From: Bacillota bacterium
GTDB lineage: Bacteria; Bacillota; Bacilli; Paenibacillales; NBRC-103111
Reading direction: 5' to 3'
Assembly (NCBI GenBank): GCA_023393235.1
Contig: JAEWMH010000106.1
Coordinates: forward strand, 1-14,535
Length of the DNA stretch: 14,535 nt
The notes beneath the pieces are model-generated. The model had not been told where the DNA came from, ran no database searches, and worked only from the letters and a program-made list of their open reading frames with translations. A program made the position numbers and the translations under genes. Each line of letters begins with the position of its first letter. The stretch's first letter is position 1. Of the stretch, positions 1 to 7,944 are shown in pieces.

Positions 1-1
1 T

Positions 2-2455
2 GAAGTGATGGACAATATATTTGAGCCCATTGTCCAAACAATTCCTTTTCGGGTAGATAAATCGCCGCCTCAAATTGGAAATGCCCAATTCGTCTCAACG
101 GATACTTCCATCACTATTTCTTCAATAGAAGCGGCAGACAGTGGCGTAGGGTTAGCAGAGACACCATTCCGCTATACCATCGGTTCATGGTCAAGTCCTT
201 GGATGAAGGATTCCTACACCATTAATAATTTAACTCCAAATTCGGAATATAAAGTCTCTATTGAAGCCAGAGACCAGTTAGGAAATGTATCTTCGAAAAA
301 TGTACTGCAATTTACCAAAGCCCAGAAACCATCGATTACATCGACTTCTCCTACTCCAACAACGCTGGGAATACAGATATCAGATAATAATCCTGCGAAT
401 ACTACTTATCAAGTTAAAGTAGATGATTTATATGTTGGTCCGACTGGTACCCTTACGACGATTCCATCTGCAATATCTGCAATAAATAAACAAATATTAA
501 TTCAAGATCTAATCCCCAACTCAAGCTATTCTGTGCAAATACAGGCAGTGAGTCATGAAGGTATAGTAACAGAGTGGAGTTCAACGATCAGTGCTGCAAC
601 AATTTCCCTTCCGCCTGCTTACCTTTCGGTATTACGTTCACAAACATCAGTCAAAATAGAATGGGCAGCCATAACCGGTGCCGGGAGATATGATATTGAG
701 GTGGATGGGGTAGTCCTTTCCGCTGGAACTGCAACAGAGTTCACACATTCCAATTTGGCTCCGGAAAGCAGGCACACCTACCGATTGCGTGTAGCTAACC
801 CTGGTGGGAATAGTCCATGGAGCAATTCAATTACGGTATTCGCGCTTCCCTACCCCCCGGAAATGCCCCAAAATTTTTCTGCAACAGCCACTCAGACGGA
901 AATTCAATTATTCTGGGACTCTGTTGCAAAAGCAGAAGAATATATAATTGAAGCGGATGGCGCAATAATTAGTATCGGTGGCCATGCTGCATTCACTCAC
1001 AATGGGTTGGGGCCTGAAACCAATCACATATACAGGGTAAAAGCTAAAAATGCAGGAGGGGATAGCGCCTGGACCTTACCCCTCACACAAAGGACGCTGC
1101 CTTATCCTCCGGTGACGCCTGAAAAGGTAATTACCCAATTGTCTATTCATGAGGTGGGAATCAGTTGGGAGAAAGTAGCTGGAGCCGATGGTTACGAAAT
1201 TGAGGCTGATGGATTAATTGTTGACAACGGAGGAAATACCTCCTATGTCCACGATGGGTTAGATGCCTTAAGTGGCCATACCTACCGGGTTAGAGCAAAG
1301 AATGCTGGTGGCAAAAGTCCGTGGAGTAGCCCGCTAAATGTGACAACCCATCCGGAAATTCCTGCTGTTCCCACTAATGTAATGGCTGCGGCAGAGGAAA
1401 AGTCTATCGTTCTTACGTGGTACCAGACCTCTCATGCCGAAAGCTATGAGGTGGAGATAGACGGAATAAACATCATGGAAGTAGTCACGAACCAGTTCAC
1501 GCATAGTGAATTGGCTGCAAACAGCAGACATAGTTACCGGATTCGGGCAAAGAATATTAGCGGCAACAGTGACTGGAGCAGTCCCATCACACTGTCCTCT
1601 TTTCCCGAAGGTAATGAAGAGGGCAATACCTTAACTAACATTGTTGCTGTAGTGACCAACCGGATGATCACCCTATCCTGGGACGCAATTGCTCTGGGGG
1701 CCAGATATGAGATTGAGGCGGATGGAGTTCTGTTGGATAACGGGGACAAGACCATCTATCATAAAAGCGGGCTAACGGCTAATGAATTCCACACTTACAA
1801 AATAAGGGTGAAGGCTGAAGATGGCCACAATCAGTGGGTAGCGATTCTAAGCTTATCCACCCTGCCTGATCCGCCAGATTTCACCGGTCAGCTTGAGGCG
1901 TTTGCAACCAACAACAGCATTGAATTGCGCTGGGAAAAGATGACGGGTGCAACCAGTTACGATCTGGAGATAGACGGTAAGGCGGTGAATGTTGGAGATC
2001 TGTCTTCTTACGTTCACGATAAATTGGTATCCGGAACCGGACATGTGTACCGGCTAAGGGCAAAAAATGTAACCGGGGTAACCGCAGGGAGTAATGCCAT
2101 TATGAAAAGCACGACCAGTCCGATCCAAACCATTATCGTCAAAAAAGACCGCCACTTTGACTTATCCCTGATTGCGTACAATGTACAGGATTTCAGTGAG
2201 TTGACTTATGTGGTTAGATACAATCCCGACCAAGTGGAAGTAGTAGACTTATATGACTATACTCCCCAACCAGATCTTACAGCATCCGGTCTGATTCCCA
2301 GTTCTCCCCTTGAAGTGACACATACAGCCGGTACCATTACCTTTAAGGTTAATCAAAATGTAATCCCGGGAACTTCGTGGTCTGGTGAAATTACGTCGAT
2401 CATATTCAAATCCAAAATTGATGGTGAATCCGCGATTGAAACACTTGTCCAATGA
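2..2455 (+). CDS. FN3-repeat surface protein with C-terminal cohesin-like module (5' partial)
   Basis: The reading frame is open to the left edge. The first possible start (GTG at 5) has no ribosome binding site and no signal peptide follows it, so this is the C-terminal part of a longer protein. Counting from that GTG, residues 18-106 form a divergent beta-sandwich opening with a VDKSPP segment and ending in a RDQLGN motif. Residues 107-200 are a second divergent module. Six clear FN3 modules follow at about 203-283, 285-366, 369-451, 453-534, 542-621 and 623-706, each with a core Trp, a YEIEADG-like strand and HTYRVRAKN near the end. Residues 707-816 form a non-FN3 beta-rich module (YNPDQVEVVDL, then FKVNQN and IIFKSK) resembling cohesin folds. 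No catalytic motif is visible. By inference it is an extracellular adhesin or scaffold. It shares its module plan and C-terminus with the protein encoded at 2794. Its codons are visibly AT-richer than those of the genes downstream. Confidence 0.85.
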   Translation, partial: EVMDNIFEPIVQTIPFRVDKSPPQIGNAQFVSTDTSITISSIEAADSGVGLAETPFRYTIGSWSSPWMKDSYTINNLTPNSEYKVSIEARDQLGNVSSKNVLQFTKAQKPSITSTSPTPTTLGIQISDNNPANTTYQVKVDDLYVGPTGTLTTIPSAISAINKQILIQDLIPNSSYSVQIQAVSHEGIVTEWSSTISAATISLPPAYLSVLRSQTSVKIEWAAITGAGRYDIEVDGVVLSAGTATEFTHSNLAPESRHTYRLRVANPGGNSPWSNSITVFALPYPPEMPQNFSATATQTEIQLFWDSVAKAEEYIIEADGAIISIGGHAAFTHNGLGPETNHIYRVKAKNAGGDSAWTLPLTQRTLPYPPVTPEKVITQLSIHEVGISWEKVAGADGYEIEADGLIVDNGGNTSYVHDGLDALSGHTYRVRAKNAGGKSPWSSPLNVTTHPEIPAVPTNVMAAAEEKSIVLTWYQTSHAESYEVEIDGINIMEVVTNQFTHSELAANSRHSYRIRAKNISGNSDWSSPITLSSFPEGNEEGNTLTNIVAVVTNRMITLSWDAIALGARYEIEADGVLLDNGDKTIYHKSGLTANEFHTYKIRVKAEDGHNQWVAILSLSTLPDPPDFTGQLEAFATNNSIELRWEKMTGATSYDLEIDGKAVNVGDLSSYVHDKLVSGTGHVYRLRAKNVTGVTAGSNAIMKSTTSPIQTIIVKKDRHFDLSLIAYNVQDFSELTYVVRYNPDQVEVVDLYDYTPQPDLTASGLIPSSPLEVTHTAGTITFKVNQNVIPGTSWSGEITSIIFKSKIDGESAIETLVQ
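611..2122 (+). repeat. Array of six FN3 modules in the upstream surface protein
   Basis: This stretch encodes six tandem modules of about 82 residues. Recurrent landmarks are a Trp in the B strand (IEW, LFW, ISW, LTW, LSW, LRW), a (Y)EIEADG or YEVEIDG strand, F/YxHxxL, and HTYRVRAKNxxG followed by W or a substitute. The modules are diverged at DNA level, so this is an old protein repeat array rather than recent duplication. Confidence 0.75.
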
Positions 2456-2620
2456 GTAGCTGATGCTCTTTGAATCCCGAATTATGGACAATTTTCGACT
2501 TAATTCAATATTTTGTAACAAGAAACATGAAACGTTGCAGGAGAAATTATCCATCCACTCGAAAATGATATTGGAATAATATGTTTTACCTTATCAGAGA
2601 TGGTATGTCAGTAAATTAAG
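2456..2620 (+). other. Intergenic region upstream of the riboswitch
   Basis: This AT-rich stretch separates the FN3 gene from the riboswitch and should hold the promoter of the downstream unit. I see no convincing intrinsic terminator after the stop codon. The best promoter-like pair is TGGACA at 2485-2490 and TATTTT at 2509-2514, 18 bases apart, but the -10 matches only four of six consensus bases. AATAAT at 2575-2580 is a good -10 match but has no suitable -35. Read-through from the upstream gene cannot be excluded. Confidence 0.4.
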
Positions 2621-2754
2621 AACAAGCTTTTATATGAAAAGGCAAACCCATTCGAAAGTTGGGGACGCAAAGCCACGGGCCTAATCCAGAGCATTGTTTT
2701 CTATGCATGCACTGGAAGGGCAGCCGGGCCGCCAAGATACAGGCTTGTTTTTTT
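2621..2754 (+). terminator. Possible expression platform: long-range helix plus T-tract
   Basis: AACAAGCTT (2621-2629), just before the aptamer, is complementary over nine positions (one G-U wobble) to AGGCTTGTT (2741-2749), just after it. Seven T residues (2748-2754) begin inside the 3' arm. The aptamer could therefore be enclosed by a closing helix that ends in a U-tract, which is terminator-like. Part of the 3' arm (GGCTT, 2742-2746) could instead pair with AAGCC (2670-2674) inside the aptamer, giving a competing fold. If ligand stabilises the closing helix, c-di-GMP would switch expression off. The sign of regulation is inferred and uncertain. Confidence 0.35.
2636..2737 (+). ncRNA. Cyclic di-GMP-I riboswitch (GEMM-I) aptamer
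   Basis: The sequence carries the hallmark GEMM-I elements in order: GGCAAACC (2641-2648), a short stem capped by a GAAA tetraloop (2654-2657), GGGACGCAAAGCC (2662-2674), GGGCCTAA (2677-2684) and AGCCGGGCCGCC (2722-2733). GGC at 2641-2643 can pair with GCC at 2672-2674. The second arm can form CCAG/CTGG (2686-2689 with 2712-2715) and GCAT/ATGC (2691-2694 with 2707-2710), separated by a single A.A mismatch. CCTAA beside the second arm fits the known receptor for the GNRA loop. This class binds c-di-GMP and commonly controls motility, adhesion and extracellular-protein genes. It lies in sense orientation 57 bases before the ATG at 2794, so that gene, and probably the genes after it, are its targets. 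Identification is by recall of the consensus and manual pairing, not by a covariance-model search. Confidence 0.92.
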
Positions 2755-2780
2755 GTTGTACCTGATTAATGACAGAGACA

Positions 2781-2787
2781 GGGAGAG
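2781..2787 (+). promoter_or_regulatory. Ribosome binding site of the PA14/FN3 gene
   Basis: GGGAGAG sits 6 bases before the ATG at 2794. It supports that start over the out-of-frame ATG at 2790, which is closer and opens a different frame. Confidence 0.6.
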
Positions 2788-2793
2788 AAATGT

Positions 2794-5700
2794 ATGCAGA
2801 GCAAAAAAGCCAGGCTTAGTGCGTCTATTTGTTGCATTCTCGTATTACAAATGTGCTTTTCAGGCTTCTCCTGGGTGTTGCGCCCGGCTTTTGCGGAACC
2901 ATCTTCTCCATCCATTAACATCCGGTTCCAATCATTGGATGCCGGTGTGCCGGAGGATGGCTTTGCGGATTACGGGGAAGCGTACGGAACGCGCAACGGC
3001 ATGGAATATGGCTGGAGCAAGGACAATACCGGCCTGACCGTTGCCGGATCCGTGTATGACGCTGAGAAGCCGGATACCTTTATTCGCGTAACGGGAGAAG
3101 ACCTTTGGGAAATCAAGCTGGATAACGGAGGCTATGAAGTAGCCGTCACTGTTGGCGACGCTGTTTATTCCGGCAACACAGCCATTTCGGTGGAACATGT
3201 AACAGTTAGCGAAAGTGTCTATTTACAGGCAGGCCAGCAATATACATATCACCAATCTGTTGTCGTTCAGGATGGGTTTTTAACGCTGGGGTTCGGTGGT
3301 TCACCGGATACGGCGATTGCGTTGCGTTCTATCAGCATTACTCCTCAAATGAAAGCAATAGCTGCTGTTTCAGGAAATCCCCGTATCATACCTCCTCCAG
3401 AGGCTCGGAAGAATGCCGGAAATAAAATCCTTCTATCAGGTGAGTCCACCAATCTCTATAACACACCGGAGACTATTCGGGTCCTGGGATTAGGTGAGGA
3501 GATAGGGCGGTACATGGATGAACAGATCAAGATGATAGATGAACAAATTCAGACTTACAGTGCCCAATCAATCGATTGTACGAATTGCGACGCTGCTGCT
3601 TTACAGGCAAAAATTCTCCAAAGCGCCACTAAACCTCTGGTTCTGCGCGCCGGTCATATAAATTTGGATTATTCCGCCACCTTCGGTTCTCCGGAGCACC
3701 CTGTTTTGCTTATCCTTGAGGGAATCAATACCAACCGGCAGCTGTCGCTGACTGTCTACGGAAGCCTAATCGTAAAACAAAGCATGAACGCCAATACAGA
3801 GCTTGCTTTGAAGATTCTCCGCACCGAAAACCAGAGTGAAGAAACCGGAAACCTATGGGTAAGTGGCAATCTCCATTTAAACCAAAACTCAACGGTTCAG
3901 GTGGACAGCCAGCTCTTCTCGGGGAATTTAATCTACAATAACGGTTCGCTTCAAGTGACTGCCGACCGGATTCTGGTCAGAGACAGCATGCACATCAACA
4001 CCTCCGTGGAAATGAACGTGGTGCAGGAAATGGCGATTGGCCAGCTTGTTTCCAATAATCAAACAGCCAATCTGAATGTGGCTGTTGGTGATTTGTTCGT
4101 GAAGGGAAACGTAAGTGTCAATAATCATCTGAGTGTTCGAACGGGAGGCTGGTTCGCTATGGGCGGCAATCTTGTGGCGAATAAAAAACCTCTGATACAA
4201 ACAGGCAGTGGTGGAGAGGGTCAAACCTTACTAAAGTTTGCAATTAACGGTTTGAAGGCGGAGTACTACAGCGGCAGCCAGTTCGACGGTAACAGATTAA
4301 TGAAAGTGGACGAGCAGGTGAAGGCGGAAACCAGACCCATCCTTCCTGCAGCCGGATTTAATGATCAGGACTTCTCCGTACGATGGACGGGACAGCTGGA
4401 AACCAAGTTTAACGAGGAATATGAATTGCAATTAGAAACCAGAGGGCCTGTTAAGCTCTGGATCAATGAACAGCTGCTTATCGATAAGTCTGCCCAGCCT
4501 TATTACGGCATTCCTTCAGGGAAATTCTTGGCTGAAGCGGGGAAACGGTACGATATTCGTATCGAATATTCCAGTGGTGATGGAAATCCCCTTGCCGTTC
4601 TCTATTGGCAAAGCGGCAGTCAGATTAGGGAGCAAGTGCCTTCCGCGCAGCTGTTTCCTTTCGGAGTACCCGCAATTGTAGCCACAGCCACAGAGTCGGA
4701 TATCGCATTAAAGTGGGAGCCTGTTTTTCAAGCCGACGGTTATGAGGTGGAGGTGGATGGAGTGATACATGCCATAGGACCGGAACCCAGATTTGTCTAT
4801 GCGAATCTGAATTCCGGAACCTCCCACTCCTACCGAGTAAGGGCCAATAGTGCCGACATTATCGGCGAGTGGAGCGCCTTACAATCAAGCTGGACTCTGC
4901 CTGGTGTACCGGGGCATATCCTGCTAGAAAGCACAAGCAGCACGGTTTCGTTAGCTTGGGATATAGTTCAGGGAGCTACAGGCTATGAAATAGAAACCTA
5001 CAACACCATTAAGAATGTAGGGTCAGCCACACAATTTACAGATACGGAGCTGAATCCGAATATCCAACGCACCTATCGGGTGAGAGCCTATAACTCCAGC
5101 GGCTTCGGACAATGGAGCCCCTTGGTGGCAGCTATTACGCTTCCGGGCATTCCGGCCAACCTGCGCGGCACATCAACTGATACAGCATTGTCCATTGCCT
5201 GGGATCCGGTATCAGGTGCCACTTCCTATGATTTGGAGGCCGATGGAGTGTTGGTTACCGATATTCATGCGGTGAAGTATGTCCATGCTCCTATCGAACC
5301 TTCCTCTGCCCATACTTATCGAATCCGAGCCAACAATGCGGACGGGCACAGCCAATGGAGCGAGGCCTTAATCGTCTATGCAAAGCCGTCTGTTCCAGCA
5401 CATGTTCGGACAGAGAACGCGAACACCTCCATAGCAGTTTATTGGGATGACGCATCCGGCGCGGATGGTTTTGAAATGGAAGTGGACGGAGCCATTCTAC
5501 CTGTGGGGAATGCTCTGTATTATGAGCACAAGGGGCTTGCTCCCAACACGGAACACAGCTACCGGGTTAGGGCTGTTAACGAACATATTCCGGGGGATTG
5601 GAGTCCGTTAAAACGGGCTATAACCAGTCCGGATACCCCTGCGGATGTACAAGCAATTACGGTGAATAGCTCAACCATTGACTTGAAGTGGAATGTGGTT

Positions 5701-6930
5701 TCGGGAGCTGTGGGATATGAGTTGGAGGTGGATGGCACAATCGTACCCTTTGATCTGAATACCACCTTCCGCCACACAGGCTTGCAGCCTAATTCTGCTC
5801 ATACTTATCGCGTCCGGGCTTGGAATTTGGGAGGAACGGGAGACTGGTCCCCGCTTGTATCCAAGACAACTGGACTTGGACAGCCGCAAAATGTAAGTGT
5901 GCAGACAGCGGAGCATGCACTTCTCATATCCTGGGATACTGTGGACGGAGCTGTCCGTTATGAGCTGATGGCTGACGGTGAACGGATATCTATCGAAGGT
6001 GTTAAGCAGTATGAGCATGCCAACTTGGCTCCGAATTCCAGGCATCTGTACCGGGTCCGGGCGGTAAATGATTGGGGTGCGGGAGATTGGTCCGAAACTA
6101 TTTCCAGCCTCACTGCGCTTGGTACTCCCCGCATTACAAATGTAGAGCCGTTTAGCAGCTCTATTCATATCACATGGAGTGAAGTGACGGGAGCGGTAGG
6201 CTATGAGCTGGATATGGATGGAACAGTTCTCCCTGTCGGTATGGCTACCTCATATATTCATGACGGTTTGTCCTCCAATACTTCCTACACCTACCGGGTA
6301 CGGGCACGCAGCCTAGAGGGCATCGGGGAGTGGAGCAATTGGAGTACACTGGCCACCAGATCTACTACTCCTGCAATTCCGCGCAATGTTATGGCTGTTG
6401 CCGCTACTGACAGCATCCAACTAAGCTGGGACCTGGTCATGGGCGCCGGCAGCTTCGATGTGGAAGTTGACGGGCAGACTGTCAAAAGCGTCACTACCAA
6501 CACCTTTATTCATGAAGGGTTGGATCCGAATACGATACATACCTACCGGGTAAGGTCCAGCGGAACCGGCGGCACCAGTCCATGGTCGGAAAAACTGACA
6601 AAGACCACAATCCCTGAGCTGACCATCCAGGTTGGGCAGGATACCCAGTTTAATTTTATTTTTGTGGTGCCCCGCAAAACAGGATCGTCCGAACGCACAG
6701 TAACCGTAACCTTCAATCAGGAGGAGCTGGAGGTGCTGGATCTAAGCTCCTTGACTCCCGAATATGAGCTGGCTACCGGGCCCATCCATGACACCAATAT
6801 CATTGTCACCAGCTACGAACCGGGACGGATTGTTTTTAAGGTCTACGACACGGACCAGACTATGATGAATAGCATCAAATTTCAGGCGAAAACTGGCGAA
6901 TATTCCAAAATATCTTATGTCATCGAGTGA
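2794..6930 (+). CDS. Secreted PA14/FN3 modular surface protein under a c-di-GMP riboswitch
   Basis: This is a 1378-residue exported protein. Residues 1-34 are a Sec signal peptide (Lys/Arg start, hydrophobic core, AFA before Glu35). Residues 40-183 form a beta-rich module beginning INIRFQS with an AYGTRNGMEYGW signature, like malectin/CBM-type carbohydrate-binding modules. Residues 215-475 include a CTNC motif (262-265) and then short repeating beta strands (SGNLHLNQN, SGNLIYNN, KGNVSVNN), suggesting a beta-solenoid. Residues 486-623 are a PA14 domain (GLKAEYYSG, FSVRWTG, LWINEQLLID, YDIRIEY, AVLYW), a fold usually linked to glycan binding. Eight FN3 modules span 625-1274. Residues 1275-1378 are a cohesin-like module matching the end of the upstream protein. 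No catalytic site is visible, so a glycan-binding adhesin or matrix component is likely. It is the first gene after the riboswitch, and the next gene begins 36 bases after its stop. Confidence 0.9.
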   Translation: MQSKKARLSASICCILVLQMCFSGFSWVLRPAFAEPSSPSINIRFQSLDAGVPEDGFADYGEAYGTRNGMEYGWSKDNTGLTVAGSVYDAEKPDTFIRVTGEDLWEIKLDNGGYEVAVTVGDAVYSGNTAISVEHVTVSESVYLQAGQQYTYHQSVVVQDGFLTLGFGGSPDTAIALRSISITPQMKAIAAVSGNPRIIPPPEARKNAGNKILLSGESTNLYNTPETIRVLGLGEEIGRYMDEQIKMIDEQIQTYSAQSIDCTNCDAAALQAKILQSATKPLVLRAGHINLDYSATFGSPEHPVLLILEGINTNRQLSLTVYGSLIVKQSMNANTELALKILRTENQSEETGNLWVSGNLHLNQNSTVQVDSQLFSGNLIYNNGSLQVTADRILVRDSMHINTSVEMNVVQEMAIGQLVSNNQTANLNVAVGDLFVKGNVSVNNHLSVRTGGWFAMGGNLVANKKPLIQTGSGGEGQTLLKFAINGLKAEYYSGSQFDGNRLMKVDEQVKAETRPILPAAGFNDQDFSVRWTGQLETKFNEEYELQLETRGPVKLWINEQLLIDKSAQPYYGIPSGKFLAEAGKRYDIRIEYSSGDGNPLAVLYWQSGSQIREQVPSAQLFPFGVPAIVATATESDIALKWEPVFQADGYEVEVDGVIHAIGPEPRFVYANLNSGTSHSYRVRANSADIIGEWSALQSSWTLPGVPGHILLESTSSTVSLAWDIVQGATGYEIETYNTIKNVGSATQFTDTELNPNIQRTYRVRAYNSSGFGQWSPLVAAITLPGIPANLRGTSTDTALSIAWDPVSGATSYDLEADGVLVTDIHAVKYVHAPIEPSSAHTYRIRANNADGHSQWSEALIVYAKPSVPAHVRTENANTSIAVYWDDASGADGFEMEVDGAILPVGNALYYEHKGLAPNTEHSYRVRAVNEHIPGDWSPLKRAITSPDTPADVQAITVNSSTIDLKWNVVSGAVGYELEVDGTIVPFDLNTTFRHTGLQPNSAHTYRVRAWNLGGTGDWSPLVSKTTGLGQPQNVSVQTAEHALLISWDTVDGAVRYELMADGERISIEGVKQYEHANLAPNSRHLYRVRAVNDWGAGDWSETISSLTALGTPRITNVEPFSSSIHITWSEVTGAVGYELDMDGTVLPVGMATSYIHDGLSSNTSYTYRVRARSLEGIGEWSNWSTLATRSTTPAIPRNVMAVAATDSIQLSWDLVMGAGSFDVEVDGQTVKSVTTNTFIHEGLDPNTIHTYRVRSSGTGGTSPWSEKLTKTTIPELTIQVGQDTQFNFIFVVPRKTGSSERTVTVTFNQEELEVLDLSSLTPEYELATGPIHDTNIIVTSYEPGRIVFKVYDTDQTMMNSIKFQAKTGEYSKISYVIE
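4666..6615 (+). repeat. Array of eight FN3 modules in the PA14 protein
   Basis: Eight consecutive modules of about 81 residues (residues 625-1274) run without linkers. Each begins near (V/I/T)P, has a core Trp (LKW, LAW, IAW, VYW, LKW, ISW, ITW, LSW), a GYELEVDG-like strand and a (H)TYRVRA segment, and usually ends near WS. They are clearly the same FN3 subfamily as those in the upstream gene. Confidence 0.8.
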
Positions 6931-6951
6931 AAAATCCAGTAAAACGGAAGT

Positions 6952-6955
6952 GGAG
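6952..6955 (+). promoter_or_regulatory. Ribosome binding site for a TTG start
   Basis: GGAG lies 11 bases before the TTG at 6967. Flanking GGAA (6946-6949) and TTCC (6960-6963) could form a weak 4-bp hairpin with the GGAG in its loop. Site and hairpin are both modest. Confidence 0.4.
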
Positions 6956-6966
6956 TTGGTTCCATT

Positions 6967-7935
6967 TTGAAACGGAAACCCATCAAGATTGTGGCAATTG
7001 TGGCTGTGCTGTCTTTAATCGCCCCCTTTACGTTCTATTTTCATGCTGCTGCCGTCAAGGAGACCACTGGGGATATACCGATTTCTCCAGAAAAGGCTGA
7101 TATGGCTGTTGCCGCGGATATTTCCAATATGACCGGTGTTAGAGCAGAAGAAGTGCTGAGGCTGAAGCAGACGGGATTAACATGGAATGAAGTGTTGGCG
7201 AAGCTCCGGACAAGCTCTTCCGATACCACCGTACAGGGCAAGACTGACAGACTCCAGACCCTTACCGGAGAAAGCATTGGAGAAGAATTCGTTAACGAGC
7301 TTTTGGCAATGGGCTATAACCGTGACGTTATTCTGGAAGCAAAGCTGCTGGCGGAGCGGGTGCAAGTGCAATTGGGAGAGGTTGCGGAGAACGCCAAGGA
7401 TACACCTCCAGCCCCAACCGCGCCAAGTGCAGGCTCGCCGTTGCTGCAACCGGCAAACGAGGCCAATACGGAGGGGTATCTGAGAGCAGCCGGCTCTTAT
7501 GATGTCCGTCTTGCCGTCAAGTGGATGCTGAAGCTGCAGGGAGAGCTGGGAGGGCTTGAACAAGCCATAAATGAATATTTGTGCGCGCTTCAGCTAGGCC
7601 TGAACCTAGAAGATTATGAGAAAGACAAGGAAGCATACAAGCAATTGAAAGAGCAAAAGAAGGCAAGCTTGTTCCAGGAGGAACCGGTAACGGCCGCAGG
7701 CCTGGAACAGCTGGTCATTCAGAACATTGAGAAGCAGAATGACCGGAACAGGCTTTCGGAAGCATCAACCGCCGCAGGGGACCAGAAGACTGAAGCGGCT
7801 AAACGGCAAGCCAATAAGGCCGTCCCGTTGCCCGAAGCTCCTGCAGATCCGGTTCCCGTTATCAAGGACGTGAGGCCGGTGAATCCCACTGAGCAAGTCA
7901 TGAACGAAATCAAGGCATTGAACCCTAACAAGTAA
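6967..7935 (+). CDS. Exported helical protein of unknown function (TTG start)
   Basis: I do not recognise this 322-residue protein as a named family. The TTG at 6967 is chosen because translation from it gives a complete signal peptide or membrane anchor (MKRKPIKIV, then a hydrophobic run to about residue 29 ending HAAA); no in-frame ATG lies before or within that segment. Residues 48-82 hold a helical motif (DISNMTG, EEVLRLKQTGLTWNEVLAKL) that recurs in the next gene. Residues 92-140 look alpha-helical. Residues 145-166 are a Pro/Ala-rich linker. Residues 175-262 are a charged, predominantly helical segment around EDYEKDKEAYKQLKEQKK. The C-terminal 60 residues are Ala/Pro/Lys-rich and probably disordered. 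The gene lies between the PA14/FN3 gene and the next small gene, whose start is 9 bases after this stop, so co-expression is likely. A role as exported partner or chaperone for the neighbouring giant proteins is a guess from position only. Confidence 0.8.
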   Translation: MKRKPIKIVAIVAVLSLIAPFTFYFHAAAVKETTGDIPISPEKADMAVAADISNMTGVRAEEVLRLKQTGLTWNEVLAKLRTSSSDTTVQGKTDRLQTLTGESIGEEFVNELLAMGYNRDVILEAKLLAERVQVQLGEVAENAKDTPPAPTAPSAGSPLLQPANEANTEGYLRAAGSYDVRLAVKWMLKLQGELGGLEQAINEYLCALQLGLNLEDYEKDKEAYKQLKEQKKASLFQEEPVTAAGLEQLVIQNIEKQNDRNRLSEASTAAGDQKTEAAKRQANKAVPLPEAPADPVPVIKDVRPVNPTEQVMNEIKALNPNK

Positions 7936-7942
7936 GAGGTGA
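7936..7942 (+). promoter_or_regulatory. Ribosome binding site deciding the start of the second small gene
   Basis: GAGGTGA directly follows the stop codon of the preceding gene. Its GAGG core lies 5 bases before the ATG at 7945, which favours that start. The in-frame GTG at 7939 overlaps the site itself, and the ATG at 7954 is 14 bases from the core. Confidence 0.6.
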
Positions 7943-7944
7943 GG

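Noticed and set aside
5..2455. The first FN3 gene as a complete gene starting at GTG 5
   Set aside because: There is no ribosome binding site or signal peptide, the product opens in mid-domain, and the frame is open to the left edge.
2456..2530. Intrinsic terminator after the first FN3 gene
   Set aside because: Only very short AT-rich pairings such as AATT/AATT are present; there is no GC-rich stem followed by a T-tract.
2845..2856. Lipoprotein lipobox (LQMC) in the PA14 protein's signal peptide
   Set aside because: The residues before Cys21 do not fit the lipobox consensus, the Cys lies within the hydrophobic core, and a good AFA signal peptidase I site follows.
2753..3037. A 94-codon + strand frame overlapping the riboswitch leader and the PA14 gene start
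   Set aside because: It overlaps the signal peptide and first domain of the real gene in another frame, and its product is Arg/Cys-rich without recognisable features.
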